NCBI RefSeq assembly: GCF_002288925.2
Contig: NW_022098066.1
Location: 80,774,695 to 80,838,694, forward strand
Length of the DNA stretch: 64,000 bases
Source of the DNA: Delphinapterus leucas
Lineage: Eukaryota; Chordata; Mammalia; Artiodactyla; Monodontidae
Direction of reading: 5' to 3'
Shown here: positions 12,171 to 23,588 of the stretch, in pieces
Numbering within the stretch: the first letter of the stretch is position 1
Layout: every line of letters begins with the position of its first letter
The notes under the pieces: generated by a model
The model's database searches: none
Seen by the model: the letters and a program-made list of their open reading frames with translations, nothing else
Told to the model about the DNA's origin: nothing
Translations under genes and position numbers: made by a program

Positions 12171-12489
12171 GCACTGAGAAATTGATGATTATTCTAGCCT
12201 GAAAGGACAGCCCAAAACAGTGATACAAGGTACATTCACTAAAAGCAAATTGTGAACTTGCTTATTCTCTGTCAACTCTAGTGCAGCTCAATACGAATAT
12301 GAGTTCAAAATCACTATTGATTAGGATTACTAAACTGGCTTATGGAAGACTGGGAGGAAAAATTCCCTCTCTGCGACCCCCAATACACACGCAACACACA
12401 CACAGTAGCACACACATACTCAACCACGTACACTGGAGTGCAGTTTGCACAGAAGTAGCAACTTTATGGAAAGAGACTCTGGAAACTAA

Positions 12490-12570
12490 AGCAGTAACAT
12501 TTTTTGAGCACCCAATATGTGCAAAGCACTTTGCTGAGCCCTATGAATAAGGAATTCACACATCTACAGT
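12490..12570 (-). mobile_element. MIR SINE fragment, antisense
   Basis: 'ttttttgagcacccaatatgtgcaaagcac' is the reversed MIR tail. Confidence 0.55.
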
Positions 12571-14344
12571 CATCTTTAACCAAAATTCAAAGTCTATTAC
12601 ATTGGTGGTTAGGGCATGCTTCTGGGCATTGGCTTAATCTGGGAATTTTCCTCTTGGATCAGACATGAAACCAAGCTGAGAAAAAAATATGAGAGGAGGT
12701 GGAGGGTAGTTGTCTTCCCCCTGCAGTAAAGAACCCATATTTCAACAAACTGAAGAAGTTTACTTGTTGTAGTTAAAACTACATATTGCTTTGAGTTCAA
12801 ATTCTTTCTATTAATATGTAAGATTTATTGAAATTATATTGTTTAAGCAGGAACAAGAAAGCTGAAAATTATTTCAGGTTTTCAAGCCATAAGGGAAAAT
12901 AGTGCCTTTAGGTTTTCCACTCAACTAGGAAAATTATAGCTTCATATTTGCAGCACTAAAGCTAATGCAATGTCAGCAGCTCCATCAAACTCTGTTGTTC
13001 AGCAGTTTATAATTCAAGCAGAAATGTTCACTCCAAGCCCAAACTTGGCCTACACAATTTCAAAGAAAATGAAGAAAAAATTATTTTGGCTAGTGCTAAC
13101 TTATAAAAGCAAAAGAGAGGGTCTTTTATAGAGTATTTCAAAAAACATCTAAGAATTTGAGAACGTAACTGAGAATTACTGAGTTGACATCCTTCATTCC
13201 TAAGGTTATAGAAATACCCCCAAATCCCATGACATCATGTCAGCATCGGCAGTATCTTAACTACTTTCATGAAATTCTTCATCTGGTAGAATTTCATATC
13301 AGACAGAATTGCTGTTCATAGGGAAAAAACAATTATAGTGGAAAATAAGGACAAATAGGTAGACAGTTCTCATGAGGGCATCATAAGACTTTAGATGTAT
13401 TTTTCCTTTAAGTACTAACTCTCTAGTGAAACATACACACAGATAGAAAATGAAAAAAAAAAATTCTAGTTTTTAAAGTGTTTTGCAGTGGCAGGCTGGA
13501 ATTCCCAGAATCTAGCTTCCTCCTTCCAAATGTCATCTTAGAAACAACTTAGTGTTGAAGTGAATTTCTGGCAGCGGATGACAGGAACTATTGGGCTGAC
13601 CAGCTCACTGGAGGTGGGCGGGTGTGAGTGAGGTGGGGAGCTAGTCAGTTCTGGGATGGCAATTCGACGTCATGTGGCAGGTGGGTTATAGACTGCCTTT
13701 GTGTCATCCTACGATGAGTCTAGGAGCCAGCCCCTCAGTACTCAGATCTCCTACAGTACCTTCAAAATACATCAAAACTTTTGATAGTGTGGTATCAGGG
13801 CATTACATAAGAAAGTCATCCTTTCCTATCTGTAGAAGGCTCACTTGTATTAAATATGTTGATATCTTAGGTATTCCATGTCTGTTTTCATACAGCATTA
13901 TTAAAGCTGTACTATGCACCAGGCTACAGATGATCCAACAGGATTTCTCTCTTCAGGAGAAGTCAGGAGGAAGCGAGCAGTTCATAAGGACAACTCCAGT
14001 ACAACTGTGGAGTGCCATCTGGATGACTTCACTGAAGAGGATGCTGAGGTGTCAGAAGGACACCTTGTCTCTTCACCACCACGCACCTTTCACCACCTTT
14101 TGAAATCCGCTTCCCCTTCCTTCTTCCCTTAACGCTCATTTCGTCAAGGTTTCCCTGCGGATGGGACCCTGGGTCGTTTTGTGTGAAAGCATCAGGCCTG
14201 GGAGAGCAGTACCAAGTACAATTTTCGGAGGGGACAGCGGTGGCGTCAGGAAGGGAAGGCTAGCCTGGCAGAGTTGCCTGCAGGGTCTGGTCGGCCTTTA
14301 GCATTGCGGGGGGGCAGAGAGGATTTACGGGGTTCTGGGCATAC
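12571..14344. other. Unassigned sequence of SPAG17 intron 1 near exon 1
   Basis: No repeat is clearly recognised. CpG content rises from about 14120 toward exon 1, as expected where a promoter region extends into the first intron. Confidence 0.45.
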
Positions 14345-14431
14345 CTGGTTGAAGGGTGTGGCGATGAGCGAGGGTTCCCACATCTTAGAACCTGTGGTCG
14401 CCGTCTCGCCGTTCTCTTTTTTGGGTGTCAT
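14345..14431 (-). CDS. SPAG17: SPAG17 coding exon 1 (partial gene, N-terminal 29 codons)
   Basis: SPAG17 (PF6 orthologue) is a large scaffold protein of the C1a projection of the axonemal central apparatus, needed for motile cilia and sperm flagella. Read on the minus strand from the ATG at 14431, the exon encodes 29 residues beginning MTPKKENGE and ending SLIATPFNQ. The known mammalian N terminus begins MAPKKEKGG and has the same length up to FNQ, with the shared core 'WEPSLIA'. The exon ends in phase 0 at CAG|GTATGC, so the intron starts at 14344. The start context is weak (pyrimidine at -3). Only this exon is visible; the rest of the gene lies to the left, beyond position 1. The homology is from recall of the family; the reading frame, donor and promoter context are seen directly. 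Confidence 0.9.
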
Positions 14432-14490
14432 GCAGAGAAGGGGGGGAGCATTGGCCTCTAAACAGGCCTAGGCCTGGACTAAGCGTCTCC

Positions 14491-14504
14491 GCTGCCATAG
14501 TAAC
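14491..14504. promoter_or_regulatory. Second X-box-like site
   Basis: The sequence gctgccatagtaac has one mismatch in the left half-site (C for T) and a perfect right half-site (agtaac). It is 60 bp upstream of the SPAG17 ATG, so the promoter carries two candidate RFX sites about 90 bp apart. Confidence 0.65.
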
Positions 14505-14581
14505 CAAAGCCACGCCCAGTTCCTGAAGGAATTGTCTCTCCTCTGCCAAACCTGTTCTGAATCCTCAGTTCAACCGCTTCT

Positions 14582-14595
14582 GTCGCCATGGCAAC
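14582..14595. promoter_or_regulatory. Perfect RFX X-box
   Basis: The sequence gtcgccatggcaac matches GTNRCC-NN-RGYAAC at every defined position, with a 2-nt spacer. RFX2 and RFX3 bind this motif to switch on cilia genes, often together with FOXJ1. It sits about 150 bp upstream of the SPAG17 ATG. Confidence 0.85.
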
Positions 14596-14640
14596 TGAGT
14601 TTCCGGGAGCGCGCTGCAACTTGAGGGCGGGACTCCAGTC

Positions 14641-16480
14641 CCCTTGGTTAAATCTTAGGATTTCCCATCAGAAGAAACGTGCAAGTGGAGAGGGAAAGGA
14701 CGAGGCTGGCCTCGAGCTGGTCAAGCTTTCTTTTACTCACTTCTACCCTCTGCTTCTTCTTAGAGCCTTCTCTGGCCCGAGGCATTGTCTTGAAATTCAA
14801 AATCCCTGGAATCCCGTCCAGGACTTCTTCACCAAGATTTCTTTCACCCTGGGTAACCTAGAATGAAGAACTGACTCTCCTCAGAAGATGGCCCATGCCA
14901 GTTTTCTCTTCCACGCTAATCTGCCCAAGATGCTTCACTATGTGAGCCAAATTTGTGCCCCGACCTCCATCCTCTGCTTTGGTCTCGGTTCTGCCTCCCA
15001 GGGCCTTACTAAACAAGTCCAATCACTCTTCCACAGGACCCTTTATATAATTATAGTTGGGATTACTGTCTTTATAAACCTTTTCCTCTGCCTGAGTAGC
15101 CCCAGTTCTTTTACACTGTCCTCCACTGCTCACTAGAGTCTTTTTCCCCTTTCCCCACCTGCAGCACCAGTATCTAAAATATCCTGATCAGACAGAGTTC
15201 CCAAAGTAATAATGATAGTAATAATAATAATGTAATAACAACTCTTGTTGTTTGAGCACTGGTTATATGCTGTACACAGTTATATTATTTAATTCTTAAA
15301 ACAACCTTGTTCCAAGTCCCATAGTGTACCACTGATGGCACCAGATTTAGAATCCAGGATTCAAATGATTTTAAAGAATTAAACATTTTAAAATTCAAAA
15401 AAATGAAGATTTCAGGATGGAAGAATGCACTTCCAGTATAATCTTTTATGGATCCCTTTGTAAAGACCTACCAGGATAAACTTAAATATAGGTTTTCCAA
15501 AACTGATTTAGAGAATTGAAAATAAAGGTTTTATTACAGAATGCTTTTTGCCAGTTTTGGCCTGTTTCATTATTCCAGAGAAAGTGGTACTCTAGATAAT
15601 TTATGATACAAAAGGGGAAGACATTATACAGTAACCCAATGTATAGGGAGTTTCATCTTAGAATTGGTCTGTTTAATTTCAGAAAATAGGTGTGAATGAC
15701 AATGTTCATAGTTTTAAGAAGCAAAAGCTGTTCAGCTAAAAGGGGACCCTGGCAAGAATAGAAAAAAAATCATTACCATCTGTCATACATTTATGCTCTT
15801 TTGGTATAATAAATTGTTTCCCCCACTAAATATAAGTTGAAACTTTATAAGCATATACTTTACTACATAAATTTTCCCATATGTCTGTGGCTGAAACAAA
15901 GCTATTTGGAGAATTTTCTTTCACATTGGCAGAGTCACTTCTGGTTTGTTTCAGTTTTTCCAGTAAGATTTTGCGTTTAACATTATTTAGCTCACCAAGG
16001 ATCGTCTACTTTTAGGGATGCACTGTTTCTTTAGGAAACAGTGATTACGGAATTATTTTCTTTCAAGTTTTACACTTTGATCTTATAGTAAGTTCAGTGA
16101 GCTCTTATTCAGGTGTAAAGTCTGAGGCATGACTCTCATACATGAAAGGTTCTAGGCGGCTACTGATGTGTTCAGTGTTTCCACTGTTACCAGGTAACAT
16201 CAGGAGCTATGGGCCAATTCGCTTCTAGGCCAAGACTGCAGGCATTCAAAGCACATTTAGCTGCAGCAACCTGCTTGCCCTCAGCTCAGAAGGCCTCACA
16301 GATGTCCTCGCGTTTCTCAGACTGGCATCCTACATCTAAGAACACCTCTCACTATCTGGTTGTGCTATTTACTATCACAATTACTGTGTTTGTAACGTTC
16401 AAAATAGAATGTTATAATGCATTGTCCTGGAGTTTCTATTGTGTGTGATGCAGAGGGCTTGATCTCTTTCAGCTACAAGG
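14641..16480. other. Upstream flank of SPAG17, mostly unassigned
   Basis: No convincing exon. An antisense MIR fragment lies at about 15230-15345 ('tgtttgagcactggttatatgctg'), next to a (TAA)n-like patch near 15207-15232. A 9-bp perfect hairpin (cactgtttc / gaaacagtg) lies at 16021-16043. Confidence 0.45.
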
Positions 16481-16514
16481 TCCAAAACATATGGAGAATA
16501 TTACACCTGCTTTC

Positions 16515-16620
16515 AATGGTCAGCATTAGCTTCCTATTCCGTCCTGAGTGCAATTTAAAGTGTTGACTTTAATCTTTAAAGCTCCTCATTGTTTCGAAGC
16601 CAGTTACTCCAGATATCACT
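16515..16620 (+). mobile_element. Ancient non-L1 LINE reverse-transcriptase remnant (CR1/L2/L3-like)
   Basis: In one plus-strand frame the DNA gives Q-H-stop-L-P-I, then 'VQFKVLTLIFKA', then 'PHCFEASY'. This matches the C-terminal reverse-transcriptase block of CR1/L2-type LINEs, whose pattern is HWLPV..R..FK.L.L.FKALHG.AP.YL. Two stops break the frame. The subfamily is not determined. It lies about 2 kb upstream of the SPAG17 promoter. Confidence 0.6.
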
Positions 16621-16699
16621 TCTCTCCTTATGCATCATTGTGGCAATTAAAATCAGTTGCAGTGCTTGCAGTTCATAATCCCCAGTGAATTGTGGGAAG

Positions 16700-18419
16700 C
16701 CTGGGAGTAGATCACTTTATAACGAGGAACTTCCTAGGAACCCTGTTTCTGTCAATGATAAAAGCAATATTCAAAGTTTACCGTTTTGGCCTTGAATGTC
16801 TTGTCATATAACTATACATCTCTGGAACCATAATGAAGTGCTGCTGATTTAATTTTTATGTTATTTTATGTAATTTGTGGCCAAGCATTTAGAATATCAA
16901 TCTACGTTTTAATGAATCAGATAAATAACAGTTGTATATATGAAAAAATAGGAAAAGCTACAATTCATCTGTTTCATATTTGTTAGTGTGGGAGTTTTTA
17001 CTCGAGTATTCTCTCACTCAAGTTTTTCTTTGAATCTAATTTTAAATGTCTTCAGTGAAGGGATTTGCTAAAAATCCTTTGGGGACTATTTCAAAATCCA
17101 TAACTCATGGTAAGTCATTTCTCTAAATGGTTAGCTAAATGTTTGATTTCTTAATGTTTTATCAGATGTCTGTTACTTATACATTTGCACTATGTTAAAT
17201 AATAACTTTTTAAAATTGTGGACAAAGTTCAAAATCTATGTTTGAGGGGAACCTATACCAAAGTGTATTATGTCAGACCATGGACCAATCTTTTAGGGAG
17301 AAAAGATGATTTGTCATGGGGTTATGAGGAGCTGGGAGAATTATATATGGTGGTGTAGACAAACAGTGGTATCTGCTGCCCCTCCTTCCTCAGCTTCTAT
17401 CTTTCTCTTTTCCAGCTTGACACTCTCTCTCAGCCTTCCTAAAAAACGCAGGGTACCACTAGGGAGACGTCTGAATGATTTCCAAGGAAGTTTGTCTCTG
17501 ACTACGATCTTGTACATCTTAAATGCAACTATGCAGAGTTGCTTTTTTCTATCTTATACATGCCACTCCTTGTTTCCATGAATTAAAATCTTGCTTTTGC
17601 TGGCTTCCAACTTTTGTATAACATTCTGCTGTCAAATGCACCCAAATTAAGACTATCTGTAGGCACCATACTGCTCCACTTACTGAGAAAAGGGGTCCTG
17701 TTCAGTGGGACGAAGCTGCTTCATTTCCTCTTATATTTCAAACTCATAGATCATTTGTTTATTCAATGACTTTTCGTGTGCTTGCTTAGGTTTCTTCTGC
17801 CCTCCAAATGTGGTATTTTATAACATATCCATCTCTATGAAAGAATATGAATTTCTCTGATTAAATATCATTTTATTTCACTGGTTGATTGGTGTTTTTA
17901 TTTATAGGGATAGGGAATACCAGAAGAAGAAAAGGGTCTGGGAGTGGGCTGGTGAGGAAATTAGGACTTTGGTTTTTAGAGAAATTCAGTTTGTATATAC
18001 CTGAGACATCCAAACATGTAAAGTAGGTAACTGGATATGTGGGCCTGGTACTCAGAGCAGGGGTAGGCATGGGTGAGTCATTTACTTATCTGTAGCAATC
18101 GAGCCTGAGTGGATGAGCCTGCCTGGAGAGACCACCCAGTGAACAGGGGAGCAAAGCCTAAGGCTGAGCTTTAGGTGTCCAACGGTCAGTGGCTGTGGGG
18201 AAGAGGATGGGCCTGGGAGTGGAGGTGTGGCCAGAGAGGAAGGAAGGAATCCCAGTGGGGCTCGAGTCACTGGACCCAAAGGCTGGGGGTATTTCCAGAA
18301 TGAGGGAGTGCCCAGTAGTCCTGACTGCTACTGAGAAGCCAGGTAAGAAAGTCTGAAAAATGCCTGCTGGATGTAGGAACAAAGAGGTCAGTGGTGGTTG
18401 GCTGCTTTACTTCGAAGTC
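16700..18419. other. Unassigned flank
   Basis: No repeat or gene assigned. A possible exon-like segment at 17044-17105 is discussed in the findings. Confidence 0.4.
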
Positions 18420-18915
18420 TTTGGAAAAGTCCACTGATAGACGAATGGATAAAGAAGATGTGGTAGATACAATGGAATATTACTCAGACATAAAAAGTAA
18501 GATCTTGCTATCTGCAACAACATGGATGGACCTAGAGGGTATTATGCTAAGTGGAATAAGTCAGAGAAAGACAAATACCTTATGATATCACTTATGTATG
18601 GAGTCTAAAAAAACAAAACAAAAACACACTCATGGATACAGAGATAAACAGGTGGTTGCCAGAGAGGAGGAAGGTGAGGGGGGTGAAACAGGTGAAGGAG
18701 TGATTAAGAGGTATAAACCTCCAGTTATAAAATAAGCCACAGGGATGTAATATACAGCATAAGGAATATGGTCAATAACATTGTAATAATTTTGTCTGGG
18801 GACAGATGGTTACTAGACTTGCCATGGTGATCATTTTATAACGTATGCACATGTTAAATCACTATGTAGTACACCTGAAATTGTATGTCAACTATACTTC
18901 AGTATAAAAAAAGAA
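18420..18915 (+). mobile_element. 5'-truncated older L1, 3' end
   Basis: The ORF2 C-terminal codons ('gacgaatggataaagaagat', 'acaacatggatggacctaga') are followed by a 3' UTR ('gtacacctgaaattgtatg') ending at 'cttcagtataaaaaaag'. It is diverged and non-functional. Confidence 0.85.
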
Positions 18916-18984
18916 AATAGCATCAGTGTTCATTTGAATGTGATTCCTATGCAGGTAATTTTTCTTACTGTTCTTGGATCAAAC

Positions 18985-19462
18985 TAATTGTGGTGGTTGT
19001 TCATATGTCAACTTGACTGGGCTAAGGGATGCCCAGATAGCTGGTAAAATACTATTTCTGGCTGTGTCTGTCAGACTATTTCTGGAAGACATTAGCATTT
19101 GAATCGGTAGACTGAGTAAAGAAGATTGCCCTCACCAATTCTGTGAGCATCATCCAGTTGACTGAGGGCCTGAAGAGGACAAAAAGCAGATGAAAGACAA
19201 ATCTCTCTGCCTGAGCTGGGACATCCATCTTCTGCCCTCAAATGTCAGTGCTCCTGGTTCTCAGGCCTTTGGCTTTGGAATGAAACTGCCCACCACTGGC
19301 TTGCCTGGGCTTCCAGATTTCAGAGAGCAGATCAAGGGACTTCTCAGCCTCTAAAATCTCATGAGCCAAACTCTCATTTTTTAATATCTATCTATCTCTT
19401 TATCTATAGAAATAGATATAGATCTCCTATTGGTTGTTTCTCTGAAGAACCCTAATACATTA
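18985..19462 (+). mobile_element. Old LTR-like interspersed repeat, family not named
   Basis: The signature is 'catatgtcaacttgactggg', then 'catttgaatcggtagactga', 'ctcctggttctcaggcctt', and the end 'tctctgaagaaccctaatac'. The same family occurs inverted at 43505-44083. The complete copy there runs from tg to ca, as LTRs do. I recognise it as a common mammalian repeat but not by name. Confidence 0.7.
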
Positions 19463-20534
19463 ATATTTAAGAGTGCATTTTTTAAAAGTTACATTTCCTA
19501 TGGTTTTATATGCAAAGTGTTCTTTAAAAATCATATCAATACACAGTTTTTATTGTGTGCATTTTTTTGACCTTTTTGATATCGATTAGTATTGGCTTCT
19601 ATGTGAAGTATAAAGAAATATTTACCACACTGACATCTTTTATGTTTTTAAGAACTTTAAGAGGGGATTTCATTGAAACCTAAAGATTCTTTCTAGTAAG
19701 AATTTAATAGAAAAAACACCATCTTATTGAAATCTACTTTAACTATGTTTTGTGAAAATGTCAGTCTAAAAAAGGAAGAAGGATTCCCTGATGTTAGGAA
19801 AAGGTCTTACACTCAATTTCTGTCCCCTTCCAAATACATATTCTCAGAAAACTTCCAATGAAAGCTCCATCTTATGGCTGATGTAAGTGGATATAAGGAA
19901 AGAATATGAGGAAAAAGAAAACATTTGAAGTCAGATATTAGGAAGAAAAGGAAGACTATAAGAAAATACTCATTCAAAAATAAAATAATTTCAGCCGATG
20001 CACAAGTCAATCAGCAGAACAAATATTGCTTTTAAAGGTCATATTAGGAGTTGCTTTCTCTGCCTCACTCCATTTCTGAATGAATCTATTCAGTTCTTCC
20101 ACTATTTCCTTTACGGGAGCCAACCATTTCTAACTTCACCTACCAAAATAATGGTTTCATTGACTCTTATATTTCAACTCTTTGCTATATTAAACAAAAC
20201 CTCATTCTTTGTTATGCTTTGATTGTTACACTTCTTTTGTGCATAGCAGTGCATTCTTTATGCTCCCATAGTTTCCCTCCCCACCCGCCACCCCCCTGCT
20301 TAGGCTGGCTATTAAACTCTAAGCTTCTATTTTTGTTCACAATCAAGTTATACAATTTGTCAATCATCCACATTTTAAAACTTTTATGATTATTTTTGCC
20401 TAACAGTATGCATGCCATCTGAGCCAGCTGTCTTAATCCTTTAGAGTGTGGCCATTTTTCTCTACTATACTTTTGGGTAATAACCATTGCCAATTTATCC
20501 TGCTAAGTAAATTCCTCATTTTATTGAAATTGTT
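19463..20534. other. Unassigned flank
   Basis: AT-rich, no gene or named repeat recognised. Confidence 0.4.
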
Positions 20535-20827
20535 TATACAAAGCTTTTTTTAAAAAAAAATTATTTATTTTTGGCTGCGTTGGTTCTTCGTTGCTCCGTG
20601 GGCTTTCTCTAGTTGCGGTGAGTGGGGGCTACTCTTCGTTGTGGCACGAGGGCTCAGTAGTTGTGGCTCGTGGGCTCTAGAGCGCAAGCCCAGTAGTTGT
20701 GACACACGGGCTTAGCTGCTCCATGGCATGTGGGATCTTCCTGGACCAGGGCTTGTACCCGTGTCCCCTGCATTGGCAGGCGGACTCTTAACCACCGTGC
20801 CACCAGGGAAGTCCCTATATAAAGCTT
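20535..20827 (-). mobile_element. CHR-type SINE, long form, antisense, with target duplication
   Basis: It reads in reverse from a T-rich tail (20544-20572) to the head 'ccaccagggaagtccc'. The target tatacaaagctt (20535-20546) and tatataaagctt (20816-20827) matches at 11 of 12. Confidence 0.9.
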
Positions 20828-21064
20828 AAGTTACTCACATGTATGCCCATAATCTCTTCTCCCTCCCACTTCACTCTGGTTGAGGTCTGAAACCCTATTT
20901 ATTTATGCTCATAGTTTCCCAAACTCCTCCATATTAGCTTTCTGACTTGCCATAGACTCCTTCCTCAATACAACAAAGGCTTATTAAAAATCAGAGAATC
21001 AAATCGTGTGCCAAGAGGCACTTCCAGAGATCATCTTGTACTGACAGGACAAAATTCTTTCTCC

Positions 21065-21258
21065 TGGCTCACCCTCTGCTGGCTGTGTGACAACCTTGAC
21101 CAAATCACTTAACCCTTCTTTGCTTCAGTTTCTTTTTGAAATGGGGATAATCATGTTTGCACTACAGGGTTGTTGTGAAGATTAAAATAGTTAGCAGATA
21201 TAACTACTTAGTACAGGTCATGGCATATACTGTGCCCTCAATATATGCTAGCTAATAG
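21065..21258 (+). mobile_element. MIR SINE
   Basis: The order 'ctgtgtgacaaccttgaccaaatcac', 'cagtttctttttgaaatggggataatca', 'gggttgttgtgaagattaaa' is typical of MIR sense orientation. Confidence 0.8.
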
Positions 21259-21261
21259 TTT

Positions 21262-22440
21262 TCAAATAAACTTTTTATTTTACAGTAGTTTTAGATTCAC
21301 AGAAAAGTTGCAAAGCTAGTGCACATTGTACCCATATACCTCACACCCAGTTTTCCCTACATCTTAAATTAGCATGTTAAATTTGTCACAACTAATAAAT
21401 CAATATTGATATGCTATTATTAACTAATGACTTTTAACCTAATGTCCTTTTTCTGTTGCAGGATCCCATCCAGGAGGCTGCAGTCCATGGAGATATCGTG
21501 TTTCCTTAGGCTCCTCTAAACTGTGACAATTTCTCAAACTTTCCTTGTTTTTGATGATTTGACAATTTGGGGTTGTAAAATGTTTTGCAGAATGTCCCTG
21601 GATTTTGGTTTGTATGATGTTTTCCTTATATTGATACTTAGGCAGGAGTCATGGGATTTGGGAGAAAGACTGAAGACATAAGGTACCATTCATGAGAATC
21701 ACATCACATCAAGAGTACCTGCTCTCAACATGCCTTATCATTGAGGATGTTAATCTAGATCTCCACCATAAAGTGTCCCCTCCCCCAACTTTCCACACTA
21801 TATTCTTTGCAAGGAAGTCACTATGTGCAGTCACAGCCCACATTTAAAATCTGGGGAGTTATGTTCTACCTCCTTGAGGGGGGCAGTATCTACATAAATA
21901 TTTGAAATTCTTCTGTATCAGAAAATTTCTACTCTCATTTATTTTATTCAATCAATCATTTATTTACATCAGTAAGAATCATAAATATTTATTTTATCCG
22001 TTGGGTTACAATCCAATACTACATTATTTATTTTGGCACTTAACTCAGTTGTTCCAGCTTTGGCTGTTGGGAGTACTTTCATTTGGCTCCTGGGTCTCCT
22101 TGATATGCCCCCTCATTGTTTTCCTTTTTCCTTTGAGCACTTCCTTACTTCCTGGCATTACAAGATGCTCCAGGCTCATGTTGCATATTCCTGCCCCAGC
22201 CCTAGAATCAGCCATTTCTCCAAAGAGCCCTAGTTCCTTATATTGGAGAATTGCATTAAAAACCCAGATCTGGGCACTGGGCATGCTCTTTGCTACTGGA
22301 GTGTGTTTTGTTTCTAGGCTCTCTCAGTAGAATGAATTAAGAAATAGCACATGTATATACACATACACACAATTATTTCTATATATACATATGTGTCTCT
22401 ATTAAGGTAAACGTGAGTTCATACCAATACCACACAGTTC
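21262..22440 (-). mobile_element. Old L1M 3' UTR, antisense
   Basis: It starts with the reverse of an L1M 3' terminus ('tttttattttacagtagttt', 'cacagaaaagttgcaaagc') and continues through 'gtgacaatttctcaaacttt' and 'ctacctccttgagggggg' to near 22330-22440. No open reading frame of substance; the open frame at 21902-22330 is a by-product. Confidence 0.7.
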
Positions 22441-22449
22441 CTTCTAGCC

Positions 22450-22600
22450 TGCTAATATTTTATTTAGCTATTCATTCATTCAGCAGACTTTGCTGAGTGC
22501 CTATTAGATGCCAGGCCTTATGCTCAGGACTGAGAAATAGAAAGTATGGTGGATAATATCCCCACTCTCATGTGGCTTAGAATTCAGGTGACAGCTTAAA
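22450..22600 (-). mobile_element. L2 3' end, antisense
   Basis: 'cattcattcagcagacttt', 'gagtgcctattagatgccagg' and 'ccccactctcatgtggctta' match the reversed L2 terminus. Confidence 0.6.
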
Positions 22601-23214
22601 TATTTACTTTAGTTCTTTGGTACTACCAAGGATTGACATCACTCATAATAGTCTATTTTCACCTCTCTCTATTTTTCCCACCACATTTCATTCCCCCACT
22701 TCCAAGACTGTACTACTTTGTATTCACCTATTTCCCTCTCTACCCTCATTTCTCTTCCAACTCTTTGTCCTCTGCAATTTTTCATCTCTCATAAAACACA
22801 CTCCAGGAAAAAAGAGACTATAATATAAGCATATTACTACTTCCATTCCAAAGCTCTTTCACATCTCATTTTTGACTACAGAATTCCTTGAAGAAGATAA
22901 GGTTATTGCTAAGGTGTTTTGTCTATAGTGGTATCTTATGATTGCTACTGACATGTATGAACTTGTATGGGATGCTTCACAGAGGAGGCCCCAAATGGTC
23001 ATGTATTTCTGTGAGAAATTGCAGGGCACAAGCTATTCTACTGGGCAGATAGATGATCTCTATTCATGCAAAACACTATAGGCCCACTGACTTTAGTGCC
23101 TTTCTTTGCTGCTTACTGAAAAAAGTTCAATGACATTTTTATATATTCTTACACTTAGTAAATATTTTCTTTTATGTTAAATTCAACCCGATCCTTCTCA
23201 CCACTTGAGGGAAA
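22601..23214. other. Unassigned flank
   Basis: Pyrimidine-rich to about 22800. No gene recognised. Confidence 0.4.
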
Positions 23215-23588
23215 CTAAGATTATCTCTGTCCATAAAGGAAACTCACTTGTAATTTTCTTTCTCATACTGTCCTAGTTTCGTTTGGATAACAAATTTATA
23301 CTAGCTTGTAAAATGGACCATGCCATATATTCTTTTTTCCGTCTGCTGATGGAGTTTATATAAGACTGGAATAAACAATTCCTGGATTATTTAGAAGAGA
23401 TCACCTACAAAATTATATAGGCCCAGTGATTTAAATTTTTTGTTGTTAAAAATTATTCAACTACTGATTTGATTTCCTTAATGGTTTTAACATTATTTAG
23501 GTTTTCTAATTATTCTTGAGCTAGCTTTAGCCGGTTATACTTTCCTAAAAATGTTTTCATTTCTTTTGTTTTAGAATTAATGATATAA

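Larger units (their letters stand above)
1..14344 (-). other. SPAG17: SPAG17 intron 1 (5' part, continues beyond window)
   Basis: This follows the exon 1 donor on the minus strand. Human SPAG17 resumes after FNQ with residues N-D-W-Q. I looked on the plus strand for the reverse complement of a tryptophan-glutamine-alanine segment next to a splice acceptor and did not find it. The intron therefore probably exceeds 14 kb. It holds only repeats and unassigned sequence. An unrecognised short exon cannot be excluded. Confidence 0.75.
14432..14640 (-). promoter_or_regulatory. SPAG17: SPAG17 core promoter and 5' UTR, GC-rich
   Basis: This lies immediately upstream of the SPAG17 ATG on the minus strand. 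The stretch is richer in CpG and GC than its AT-rich surroundings. It contains a perfect RFX X-box (14582-14595), a second X-box-like site (14491-14504), GC-box-like motifs ('cacgccc' at 14511, 'gggcgggac' near 14625) and an ETS-like 'ttccggga' near 14601. No TATA box is evident. The transcription start is not resolved; it probably lies between the ATG and the first X-box. The same promoter could also fire rightwards. Confidence 0.75.

Noticed and set aside
13666..13673. CRE-like gacgtcat in intron 1
   Set aside because: It is a single half-degenerate site about 700 bp from the ATG with no supporting context.
13672..14103. 143-codon open frame near the SPAG17 promoter
   Set aside because: The peptide has no recognisable domain and overlaps other frames. 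It lies in intron 1 on the opposite strand with no splice or start context that supports it.
21902..22330. 142-codon open frame
   Set aside because: It lies inside antisense old L1M 3' UTR sequence; no domain seen.
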